Positions 57,565-64,000 of a stretch of 64,000 nt of DNA are shown piece after piece. This DNA comes from Nocardioides ferulae (GTDB lineage Bacteria; Actinomycetota; Actinomycetes; Propionibacteriales; Nocardioidaceae). The stretch is taken from the NCBI RefSeq assembly GCF_003660455.1, contig NZ_QZVR01000001.1, positions 434,001-498,000 of the forward strand, given 5' to 3'. Each line of letters starts with the position of its first letter. The stretch's first letter is position 1. The notes below the pieces were generated by a model. The model had not been told where the DNA came from, made no database searches, and was given only the letters and a program-made list of their open reading frames with translations. Made by a program: the position numbers and the translations under genes.

Positions 57565-59091
57565 TCAGATATCGCGGAAGGTCTCGATGCTCGCGCCCAG
57601 CGTGTTCAGCCGCTCCGCGAGGTCCTCGTAGCCGCGGTGGATGACGTAGGTCGAACGCAGCACCGAGGTTCCCTTGGAGGCGAGCATCGCGAGCAGGATC
57701 ACCACGGCCGGCCGCAGGGCCGGTGGGCAGACCACCTCGGCGCCCGAGAAGTGGGTCGGCCCCTCGATCATCACCCGGTGCGGGTCGAGCAGCTTGACCT
57801 GACCGCCGAGCTTGTTGAGCTCGGTGAGGTAGATCGCGCGGTTCTCGTAGACCCAGTCGTGCAGCAGCGTCTGGCCCTCGGCCACGGCCGCGATCACCGC
57901 GAAGAACGGCAGGTTGTCGATGTTGAGCCCCGGGAACGGCATCGGGTGGATCTTGTCCAGCGGCGCGTGCAGCTCGCTGGGCTGGGTGGTGATGTCGACC
58001 AGCCGGGTGTGGCCGTTGCGCGCGACGTACTCCTCGGACCGGTCGTAGCGGAAGCCCATCTCCTCGAGCGTGGCCAGCTCGATCTCGAGGAACTCGATCG
58101 GCACCCGCCGGATCGTGATCGAGGACCGGGTCACGATGGCCGCGGCCAGCAGCGACATGGCCTCGATGGGGTCCTCGGACGGCGCGTAGTCGACGTCCAC
58201 GTCGATCTCGGTGACCCCGGTGACGGTCAGCGTCGTGGTGCCGACGCCGTCGACCGCGACGCCGAGACGCTGCAGGAAGAAGCAGAGGTCCTGGACCATG
58301 TAGTTCGACGAGGCGTTGCGGATCACGGTGGTGCCCGGGTGCAGTGCGGCCGCCATCAGCGCGTTCTCGGTGACGGTGTCGCCGCGCTCGGTGAGGACGA
58401 TCGGGCGGGTGGGCTCGATCGCGCGGTTGACCTGCGCGTTGTAGGAGCCCTCGGTGGCCTTCACCTCGAGGCCGAACGGGCGCAGCGCGGCCATGTGCGG
58501 CTCGACGGTGCGGGTGCCGAGGTTGCAGCCGCCGGCGTAGGGCAGCGCGAAGTCGTCGGCCCGATGCAGCAGGGGGCCGAGGAACATGATCACCGAGCGG
58601 GTACGCCGCGCGGCGGCGACGTCGATGTCGTCGAGGTCGAGGTGCTTGGGCGGCACGATCTCGAGGTCGTTGTCGTCGTTGAGCCACCGGGTCTGCACCC
58701 CGAGACTGCCGAGCACCTCCAGCAGTCGGTTCACCTCCTCGATCCGGGCCACCCGGCGCAGGGTGGTGCGGCCGCGGTTGAGCAGCGAGGCGCACAGCAG
58801 CGCCACCCCGGCGTTCTTCGAGGTCTTGACGTCGATGCTGCCCGAGAGCGTGGTCGGGCCGGTGACCCGCAGGTGGGTGGGGCCGGCGCCGAGCGCGACG
58901 ATCTCGGAGTCGAGGGCCGCGCCGATGCGGGCGATCATCTCCAAGGAGAGGTTCTGGTGCCCCTTCTCGATGCGGTTGATCGCGGACTGACTGGTGGCCA
59001 GCAGCTCGGCCAGCTGGTGCTGGGTCAGACCACGGTGCTTGCGGGCGTCCCGGATCAGGTTGCCGATGCGGGCGAGATAGTCGGCACTCAT
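57565..59091 (-). CDS. HTH-XRE / MurA-like (EPSP synthase fold) fusion protein
   Basis: 508 residues. The N-terminal 60 are a Cro/C1 helix-turn-helix (LIRDARKHRGLTQHQLAELL, then TSQSAINRIEKG). The rest is a full UDP-GlcNAc enolpyruvyl transferase fold. KNAGVALLCASLL keeps Lys92-Asn93, YAGGCNLGTRTVEPH keeps the catalytic-loop cysteine (Cys189) and SEDPIEAMSLLAAAIV keeps the Asp. It probably acts on a UDP-sugar or regulates wall synthesis. Starting at ATG 59091 puts TACCGT seven bases upstream; GTG 59100 would lie inside that promoter. GDPD and MFS genes follow on the same strand. Confidence 0.88.
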   Translation of the reverse strand: MSADYLARIGNLIRDARKHRGLTQHQLAELLATSQSAINRIEKGHQNLSLEMIARIGAALDSEIVALGAGPTHLRVTGPTTLSGSIDVKTSKNAGVALLCASLLNRGRTTLRRVARIEEVNRLLEVLGSLGVQTRWLNDDNDLEIVPPKHLDLDDIDVAAARRTRSVIMFLGPLLHRADDFALPYAGGCNLGTRTVEPHMAALRPFGLEVKATEGSYNAQVNRAIEPTRPIVLTERGDTVTENALMAAALHPGTTVIRNASSNYMVQDLCFFLQRLGVAVDGVGTTTLTVTGVTEIDVDVDYAPSEDPIEAMSLLAAAIVTRSSITIRRVPIEFLEIELATLEEMGFRYDRSEEYVARNGHTRLVDITTQPSELHAPLDKIHPMPFPGLNIDNLPFFAVIAAVAEGQTLLHDWVYENRAIYLTELNKLGGQVKLLDPHRVMIEGPTHFSGAEVVCPPALRPAVVILLAMLASKGTSVLRSTYVIHRGYEDLAERLNTLGASIETFRDI

Positions 59092-59098
59092 GTCGTTC

Positions 59099-59128
59099 AC
59101 GGTAACTCACATGTGAGATAGAGGTTCA
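59099..59128 (-). promoter_or_regulatory. HTH-MurA promoter with 12-bp palindrome
   Basis: On the minus strand TTGAAC (59128-59123) is a -35 candidate, spaced 18 nt from TACCGT (59104-59099). The perfect palindrome CTCACATGTGAG at 59106-59117 fills the spacer. It is ideally placed for repression by the XRE domain encoded just downstream. Confidence 0.6.
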
Positions 59129-59234
59129 AATCGCGAGCTGGCGAGTCCTGCGCGCGGCGGTCGGTGAGGCTGGCCCAGGGGAGAGGCGGCCGCCCGGGGG
59201 TTGGACGCACGGCGACGGTGGAAAGATGCGAGGT

Positions 59235-60260
59235 ATGCGCGCCACCACCATCCACGCCCCCGGCGACATCCGGGTCTCCGAGGTCCCCGATCCCGTCCTC
59301 GAGCTGCCCACCGACGCGATCGTGCGGGTCACCGCGGGCTGCATCTGCGGCTCCGACCTGTGGCCCTACCGCGGCGAGAACGACATCACGCCCGGACAGA
59401 CCATCGGCCACGAGTGCATCGGCGTGGTCGAGGAGGTCGGCACCGACGTCCGCTCGTTCCGGCCGGGCGACTTCGTGATCGTGCCGTTCGACCACTGCGA
59501 CAACACCTGCCCGCACTGCCTTGCCGGCGCCCAGTCGGGGTGCGTGAACCTCGGCATGACCGTGAGCGGGCAGGCCGAGTTCGCCCGGGTCACCCAGGCC
59601 GACGGCTCTCTGGTCGCCGTCCCCGACGTCGGCGCGACCCCCGACCCCGCGCTGGTGCCGTCGCTGCTGACGCTCTCCGACGTGATGCCCACCGGGTGGC
59701 ACGCCGCCGTCTCTGCGGGGGTCCGCCCCGGCGGCACGGCCGTGGTGATCGGCGACGGCGCGGTGGGTCTGTGCGGCGTCCTCGCCGCGGCCACCATGGG
59801 CGCCGAGAAGGTGATCGCGATGTCGCGCCACGAGCCGCGCCAGCAGCTCGCCCGCAGGTTCGGTGCGACCCACGTGGTCGCCGAGCGCGGCCGCGAGGGC
59901 GGTGCGGCGGTCAAGGAGATCACCGACGGCATCGGCGCCGACGCCGTGCTGGAGTGCGTGGGCACCGACGCCGCCATGAAGACCGCCTTCGCTGTCGCCC
60001 GTCCCGGATCGACGGTCGGCTTCGTCGGCGTCCCGCACGGGGTGGAGCTGCCGGTCCGCACGATGTTCAGCAAGAACGTCGGGCTGGCGGGTGGGATGGC
60101 CCCGGTGCGGCGCTACCTGCCCGAGCTGCTCGACCTGGTCCGCGAGGGCCGCATCGAGCCCGGCCTGGTCTTCGACGCGACGGTGCCGCTCGACGAGGTG
60201 GCCGAGGGCTACCGGATGATGGACGAGCGCCGCGCGATCAAGGTGCTGGTGGAGCCGTGA
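59235..60260 (+). CDS. zinc-dependent alcohol dehydrogenase (MDR family)
   Basis: 341 residues. CICGSDLW has the catalytic zinc Cys and Asp/Ser, and TIGHECIGVVEEVG the His-Glu. HCDNTCPHCLAGAQSGC supplies the four structural-zinc cysteines. VVIGDGAVGLCGVLAAATMGAEKVIA is the NAD(P)-binding fold. Substrate unknown. GGAAAG at 59220-59225 lies 9 nt before the ATG at 59235; an in-frame ATG at 59226 abuts that site and is less likely. The PhoD-like gene follows after 10 bp. Confidence 0.92.
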   Translation: MRATTIHAPGDIRVSEVPDPVLELPTDAIVRVTAGCICGSDLWPYRGENDITPGQTIGHECIGVVEEVGTDVRSFRPGDFVIVPFDHCDNTCPHCLAGAQSGCVNLGMTVSGQAEFARVTQADGSLVAVPDVGATPDPALVPSLLTLSDVMPTGWHAAVSAGVRPGGTAVVIGDGAVGLCGVLAAATMGAEKVIAMSRHEPRQQLARRFGATHVVAERGREGGAAVKEITDGIGADAVLECVGTDAAMKTAFAVARPGSTVGFVGVPHGVELPVRTMFSKNVGLAGGMAPVRRYLPELLDLVREGRIEPGLVFDATVPLDEVAEGYRMMDERRAIKVLVEP

Positions 60261-60270
60261 GCGGCCGCCG

Positions 60271-61989
60271 ATGAACCGGCTGCGGCTGGGCCCGCTGCTG
60301 CGCTACGTCGACGCCACGTCCGCCGCGATCTGGGTGGAGACCGACGGCGCCGCCACCGTCCGGGTCCGGGCGGGTGCGCCGGAGGCTCTCGACCGGGCCG
60401 CCCACGTGGCCGAGGCACGGACCTTCGCCGCCCACGGCCACCACTACGCCCTGGTCGAGCTCGACGGGCTGGCTCCGGGCAGCAAGAGCGCCTACGCCGT
60501 CGACGTCGACGGCGAGCAGGTGTGGCCGCCCGAGGGCACGCCGTACGGCCCGTCCCTGATCGCGACGCTCGAGCCCGGCAAGCCGCTGCGCATGGCGTTC
60601 GGGTCCTGCCGGGTCAGCGTCTCCCACGACGCGGCCGGCAACGACCAGCACGGCGTCGACGCGCTGCGTGCCTACGCGCTGCGGATGGCCGGGATCACCA
60701 CCGACGAGAGTCACAGCCAGCCCGACGACCGGTGGCCCGACCTGGTCCTCTTCCTCGGCGACCAGGTCTACGCCGACGAGACCAGCGAGGAGATGCGGGC
60801 CTTCATCGAGCAGCGCCGCGACCCGGAGCAGGCGCCGTGGTACGAGCTGAAGGACTTCGAGGAGTACGCCCACCTCTACCGCCTGGCGTGGACCGAGGAC
60901 GCCAACCGGTGGCTGCTCTCCACGCTGCCGAGCGCGATGATCTTCGACGACCACGACGTCCGCGACGACTGGAACACCAGCCTGGACTGGCGTCGCAAGA
61001 TGGAGTCGACCACCTGGTGGCATGACCGCATCGTGGGTGGTCTGGCGTCCTACTGGATCTACCAGCACCTGGGCAATCTGGGCCCCGCCGAGCGAGCCGC
61101 CGACCCGCTCTGGCAGCGGGTCAAGAGCCACCGCGGGCCCGGTGAGCTCGACCTGAGCACCGCGCTCGACGATCTCGCCGAGCGCGCGGACCAGGACCCC
61201 GCCTGCTACCGGTGGAGCTTCGCCCGCGAGTTCGACACCCAGGCCCGGCTGGTCGTGGTGGACTCCCGCGCCGGCCGGGTGCTGGACCCCGAGCACCGCT
61301 CGATGCTCGACCAGGCCGAGATGGACTGGCTCGACGAGCAGCTGCGCGGCGACGTCGATCACCTGCTGATCGGCACCTCGTTGCCGTTCCTGCTGGCCCC
61401 GGCCCTGCACCACGCCGAGGCGTTCAGCGAGGCGCTGGCCGAGGGGAGCTTCGGACGGCTGCCCGCGAAGCTGGGGGAGTGGCTCCGGCAGGCCGTCGAC
61501 CTCGAGCACTGGGCGGCCTTCGGCGAGGGGTTCGTGCGCGTCGGGCGAATGGTCGTGGAGACCGCCTCCGGCGCCCGCGGCCGGGCGCCGTCGTCGGTGA
61601 CGTTCCTGTCCGGCGACGTCCACCACAGCTACGTCGCCGAGGCCTGGCCTGCGGACCCGGCGCTGCGATCGCGCACCGCACCCATCCTGCAGGCCGTCTG
61701 CTCGCCGATCCGCAACCCGCTGCCGGGAGTGATGCGGGCGGCGACCGCGCTGGCCTCGCACGGCACGGCCAGGCCGACCGGCAGGCTGCTTCGGGGGCGG
61801 GTGCCGGCCTCACCCCTTCACTGGAGGCTCACGAAGGGGCCCTGGTACGACAACAACCTCGCGGTGCTCGAGATCCACGGGGAGCGCCTGCGCCTGTGGT
61901 GGTCCACCGGCGAGGTGGTCGACGGTCGCGACGACCGTCCCCGGTTGCGCCGGGTCGCCAGCGTCGAGCAGGGGAAGGCCGACGGGTGA
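60271..61989 (+). CDS. PhoD-like alkaline phosphatase/phosphodiesterase family protein
   Basis: 572 residues. An N-terminal fibronectin-like domain (AAIWVETDGAATVRVRAG, then HYALVELDGLAPGS) precedes the metallophosphoesterase. LRMAFGSCRVS gives the metal Cys-type entry. VLFLGDQVYADE and IFDDHDVRDDWN follow, and SVTFLSGDVHHSYVAE is the late His motif. No Tat or Sec signal is seen at the N-terminus, unlike secreted PhoD. A cytosolic phosphodiesterase is likely. There is a run-on from the alcohol dehydrogenase gene, with no clear ribosome site. Confidence 0.88.
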   Translation: MNRLRLGPLLRYVDATSAAIWVETDGAATVRVRAGAPEALDRAAHVAEARTFAAHGHHYALVELDGLAPGSKSAYAVDVDGEQVWPPEGTPYGPSLIATLEPGKPLRMAFGSCRVSVSHDAAGNDQHGVDALRAYALRMAGITTDESHSQPDDRWPDLVLFLGDQVYADETSEEMRAFIEQRRDPEQAPWYELKDFEEYAHLYRLAWTEDANRWLLSTLPSAMIFDDHDVRDDWNTSLDWRRKMESTTWWHDRIVGGLASYWIYQHLGNLGPAERAADPLWQRVKSHRGPGELDLSTALDDLAERADQDPACYRWSFAREFDTQARLVVVDSRAGRVLDPEHRSMLDQAEMDWLDEQLRGDVDHLLIGTSLPFLLAPALHHAEAFSEALAEGSFGRLPAKLGEWLRQAVDLEHWAAFGEGFVRVGRMVVETASGARGRAPSSVTFLSGDVHHSYVAEAWPADPALRSRTAPILQAVCSPIRNPLPGVMRAATALASHGTARPTGRLLRGRVPASPLHWRLTKGPWYDNNLAVLEIHGERLRLWWSTGEVVDGRDDRPRLRRVASVEQGKADG

Positions 61990-61996
61990 GCGGGGC

Positions 61997-62149
61997 TCAG
62001 CGGCGGACGAGCACCCGGTCCGGCACGTCGACCGGCTGGCAGTCACAGCGGTCGGAGCAGGCCAGGAACGTGTGACGGGCGTGGCCGCACCGCGGGCACG
62101 GCATGTCGTGGCTCAACGGGTGGTCGCTGCTCTGGACGGTGTCCCACAT
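61997..62149 (-). CDS. 50-residue zinc-ribbon-like protein
   Basis: A small gene whose product reads MWDTVQSSDHPLSHD, MPCPRCGHARHTFLACSDRC, then DCQPVDVPDRVLVRR. Five cysteines and several His suit a zinc ribbon (CPRCGHARH, then CSDRCDC). The ribosome site AGGAGGAG lies 3 nt before the ATG. On the minus strand TAACGT (62176-62171) is a -10 candidate with a leader of 21 nt. Function unknown; similar tiny proteins occur widely in actinobacteria as far as I recall. It is convergent with the PhoD-like gene, 7-bp gap. Confidence 0.8.
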   Translation of the reverse strand: MWDTVQSSDHPLSHDMPCPRCGHARHTFLACSDRCDCQPVDVPDRVLVRR

Positions 62150-62469
62150 GGTCTCCTCCTGGAGATCCTGACGTTAGGAGTCCCTTGCCTCCTGATCGGG
62201 CAGAACCGCCGTGGCGTGAGCAGACGTAGTCAGAACAGGCCATGGAGTCGGCCCTGACGGAGGAGGAGCGCAGGTGCTCCCGTCAGCCCGGCAGCCCGGG
62301 ACTCGCACACGGCCCGCAGCTGATCAGGCGTGCGCTCGCGAGCACGCCGGGGCGTCCGCTCGCCGACGGGCGTTGACCGGGCGTTCACCGCCGAGCCGTG
62401 CCGGCTGTCTACCGTGCCGAGTCCGGCCAGCCGTCCGGGTCAGAGCCGACGAGACCGACAGGAGGGCGG
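62150..62469. other. intergenic region before the GT87 remnant
   Basis: No gene is seen. The left end carries the zinc-ribbon leader and its TAACGT -10 on the minus strand. A hairpin with a 5-nt bulge (CTGACG 62254-62259 and GGAGC 62265-62269 against GCTCC and CGTCAG, 62276-62286) lies in the middle. TACCGT at 62410-62415 is a -10 candidate for the remnant gene. Confidence 0.5.
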
Positions 62470-62950
62470 ATGCCGGCGTACTCGAACCCCCAGGTGGCAG
62501 CCGTGGCAGCCGTGGCGGTGGTGGTGGGGATCGGCACGGCACTCGCCGCGGCCCTGAGCGGTGGCTTCATCGACCTGGGTGTCTACCGGTTCGGGGCCAC
62601 CAGCATCCTGCACGGCAACAGCCTCTACGACACCGAGGACCCGGCCTCCGGGCTCCCGTTCACCTACCCGCCGTTCGCGGCCGTGCTCTTCGTCCCCCTG
62701 TCACTCTGCTGCTGCTCGCGCGGGAGAGCCGCGCCCGCTGGTGGTTGGCCGGGTCCTGGACCGCCGTCTTCGCGAGCCGCTCGATCTGGTGGCCGCCCGA
62801 GACAGAGGGGCGCGAGCTGCACTGGACGGCCTGGCAGCAGTCGGCCGGCAACGCCTACGCCCTGTCCGCGCTGGCCCTGGCGGCCACAGCGGCGTACGCC
62901 CTGATCGGGCGGGGCGCGGACCGTAGGCAAGGAGGGCGCGACCTGGCAGC
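62470..62950 (+). pseudogene. decayed GT87 (DUF2029) mannosyltransferase with large internal loss
   Basis: ATG at 62470 with GGAGGG upstream starts an intact membrane protein N-terminus: a first helix, then GGFIDLGVYRFGATSILHG and DPASGLPFTYPPFAAVLFVP. These are characteristic of polyprenol-phosphate-mannose-dependent GT87 enzymes. At about 62700 the frame jumps. The C-terminus resumes in another frame as ARWWLAGSWTAVFASRSIWW, then PPETEGRELHWTAWQQSAGN and a final helix. The 250-odd central residues of a normal protein are absent. An internal deletion plus frameshift is the simplest reading. Confidence 0.8.
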
Positions 62951-62959
62951 ATCGGGCGG

Positions 62960-63394
62960 GTGGCCAGCATCCCCGCAGACGCGCAACGCCTCCGTGATCT
63001 CGCCCTGCTGCGCCGCGTGCGGGACCGGATCGACCGCGACTACGCCCAGCCCCTCGACGTCGAGTCCCTCGCCCGAGGCGTGCACCTGTCCGCCGGGCAC
63101 CTGAGCCGCGAGTTCAAGCGGGCCTACGGCGAGTCGCCGTACTCCTACCTGATGACCCGCCGGATCGAGCGGGCCAAGACGCTGCTGCGCCGGGGCGACC
63201 TGAGCGTGACCGAGGTGTGCTTCGCCGTCGGATGCTCCTCACTGGGCACCTTCAGCACCCGGTTCAGCGAGCTGGTCGGGATGTCGCCGAGCGCCTACCG
63301 AGCAGCGGCCGGCGCCGAGGCCGCCGGCATCCCGCACTGCCTGGCCAAGCAGGTCACCAGACCGGTCAGGAATCGAGAAGCACTGGGCCGATGA
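62960..63394 (+). CDS. AraC-family transcriptional regulator (DNA-binding domain only)
   Basis: 144 residues. Two helix-turn-helix units fill the middle: LDVESLARGVHLSAGHLSREF and LSVTEVCFAVGCSSLGTFSTRF. The AraC signature SSLGTFSTRFSELVGMSPSAYR closes them. There is no ligand-binding domain, like MarA/SoxS-size regulators. GTG start within the end of the GT87 remnant. The VOC gene begins at its stop (ATGA at 63391, or the preferred ATG at 63415), so it probably regulates or is co-expressed with it. Confidence 0.92.
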   Translation: MASIPADAQRLRDLALLRRVRDRIDRDYAQPLDVESLARGVHLSAGHLSREFKRAYGESPYSYLMTRRIERAKTLLRRGDLSVTEVCFAVGCSSLGTFSTRFSELVGMSPSAYRAAAGAEAAGIPHCLAKQVTRPVRNREALGR

Positions 63395-63401
63395 GCGCCG
63401 C

Positions 63402-63407
63402 TAGCGT
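63402..63407 (+). promoter_or_regulatory. -10 (leaderless) of second VOC gene
   Basis: TAGCGT ends 7 nt before the ATG at 63415. Confidence 0.45.
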
Positions 63408-63414
63408 CGCGCAC

Positions 63415-63828
63415 ATGAACATCACCATCCACTACACCTTCCTCCCGCACACCGACCCCGACGCCTCGCTGGCGTTCTACCGCGACACGCTGGGCTTCGA
63501 CGTCCGCAACGACGTCGGCTACGAAGGTATGCGCTGGATCACGGTGGGGCCGCCCGACCAGGCGGCGCCCGCGCTGGTGCTCACTCCGCCGGCGGCCGAC
63601 CCCGGCCTGAGCGACGACGAACGGCGCACGATCCTCGAGCTGATCGCGAAGGGCTCCTACGGCGCCGCGCTCACCCTGGCGACCGACGACCTCGACGGGC
63701 TGTTCAAGAAGCTGGTCGACAGCGGCGCCGACGTCCTCCAGGAGCCGATGGACCAGCCCTACGGCGTGCGCGACTGCGCCTTCCGCGACCCGGCCGGCAA
63801 CCTGCTGCGCATCAACGAGGTCGCCTGA
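63415..63828 (+). CDS. VOC superfamily (glyoxalase/dioxygenase-like) protein
   Basis: 137 residues. TFLPHTDPDASLAFYRDTLGFDV opens the first half, then WITVGPPDQAAPALVLTPP. VLQEPMDQPYGVRDCAFRDPAGNLLRINE closes the second, with the terminal metal Glu. It may be a metal-dependent enzyme or a resistance-type binder. I choose ATG 63415 because of the leaderless -10; ATG 63391 overlaps the AraC stop and would add eight residues. Confidence 0.87.
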   Translation: MNITIHYTFLPHTDPDASLAFYRDTLGFDVRNDVGYEGMRWITVGPPDQAAPALVLTPPAADPGLSDDERRTILELIAKGSYGAALTLATDDLDGLFKKLVDSGADVLQEPMDQPYGVRDCAFRDPAGNLLRINEVA

Positions 63829-63873
63829 GCTGAGCGTCCCGGCCCGCCCGTCCCCACCCGAAGGAGACCAGCT

Positions 63874-64000
63874 TTGCCCGCTCACGCAGCCGACAGCCAC
63901 GACCTGATCCGGGTCGTCGGCGCCCGGGTCAACAATCTCAAGGACATCAGCGTCGAGGTGCCCAAGCGGCGGCTGACCGTGTTCACCGGCGTCTCCGGCT
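63874..64000 (+). CDS. UvrA-like ATP-binding protein, 5' fragment
   Basis: 42 residues before the window ends. HDLIRVVGARVNNLKDISVEVP, then KRRLTVFTGVSG, is the UvrA N-terminal strand and the beginning of its Walker A loop. The TTG start has AAGGAGA 6 nt upstream. The opening suits the accessory UvrA2 or drug-resistance type (DrrC-like) as much as excision-repair UvrA; the missing part decides. It follows the AraC and VOC genes. Confidence 0.8.
   Translation, partial: MPAHAADSHDLIRVVGARVNNLKDISVEVPKRRLTVFTGVSG

Overview
The window is high-GC DNA with very GC-rich third codon positions, dense genes and many GTG starts. Several genes are diagnostic of Actinobacteria: mshC (mycothiol synthesis), a complete Pup-proteasome locus, rbpA, PafB/PafC-type WYL regulators and an HTH-MurA fusion. 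The gene content and order resemble Nocardioides and relatives; this placement is inference from content, not from a database comparison. There is no rRNA, CRISPR array, insertion sequence or prophage; one tRNA is present.

Layout: 1-6.3 kb holds a 5'-3' exonuclease, tRNA-Leu(GAG), an M20 peptidase, a TM2 protein, a DUF5703 protein, an aldo/keto reductase, uppP and a CorA transporter. 6.3-9.9 kb is a module of histidine phosphatase, DUF3090 protein, SCO1664-type kinase-like protein and mshC. 9.9-16.4 kb has a VOC protein, a PAC2 protein, metH, a HAD phosphatase and a small secreted protein. 16.4-24.4 kb carries a NarL-type two-component pair followed by a five-gene peptide ABC importer. 24.4-27.6 kb has a RecB-like nuclease, an S2P protease with CBS region, and trmI. 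27.7-43.8 kb is the Pup-proteasome region: arc, a methyltransferase, dop, pup, prcB, prcA, pafA, an FKBP lipoprotein, pafB, pafC, tatA, tatC, a small unknown gene, a lipid kinase and a Ski2-like helicase. 43.8-51.4 kb holds an NmrA-like protein, a second 5'-3' exonuclease, an Lrp/AsnC regulator and the lysine-fermentation genes kamA, kdd, kamD, kamE and kal. 51.8-57.5 kb has lnt, a dolichol-phosphate-mannose-type synthase, fxsA, rbpA, an MFS transporter and a GDPD. 57.5-64 kb has the HTH-MurA fusion, a zinc alcohol dehydrogenase, a PhoD-like phosphatase, a 50-residue zinc-ribbon gene, a decayed GT87 mannosyltransferase, an AraC regulator, a VOC protein and the start of a UvrA-like gene.

The most striking regulatory pattern is that about twenty start codons, on both strands, have a TANNNT hexamer (usually TAGGNT) ending 6-8 nt upstream and no Shine-Dalgarno sequence. 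That is the arrangement expected of leaderless mRNAs. Several of these promoters also carry perfect palindromes: 14 bp before pafA, 12 bp before the HTH-MurA gene and 15 bp before metH. The kamA/kdd gap has two dyads. rbpA has a textbook SigR/SigH-type promoter, GGAAT-N18-GTTG. Where genes do have leaders, short overlaps of the GTGA or ATGA type show translational coupling (peptide importer, kamDE-kal, pafBC, tatC and the gene after it).

No wholly new system is obvious. The least understood pieces are the phosphatase/DUF3090/kinase-like module beside mshC, the self-contained regulator-enzyme HTH-MurA gene with its operator-like palindrome, an anaerobe-type lysine pathway in an apparently aerobic actinobacterium, and a structured 440-bp gap at 51.4-51.85 kb.
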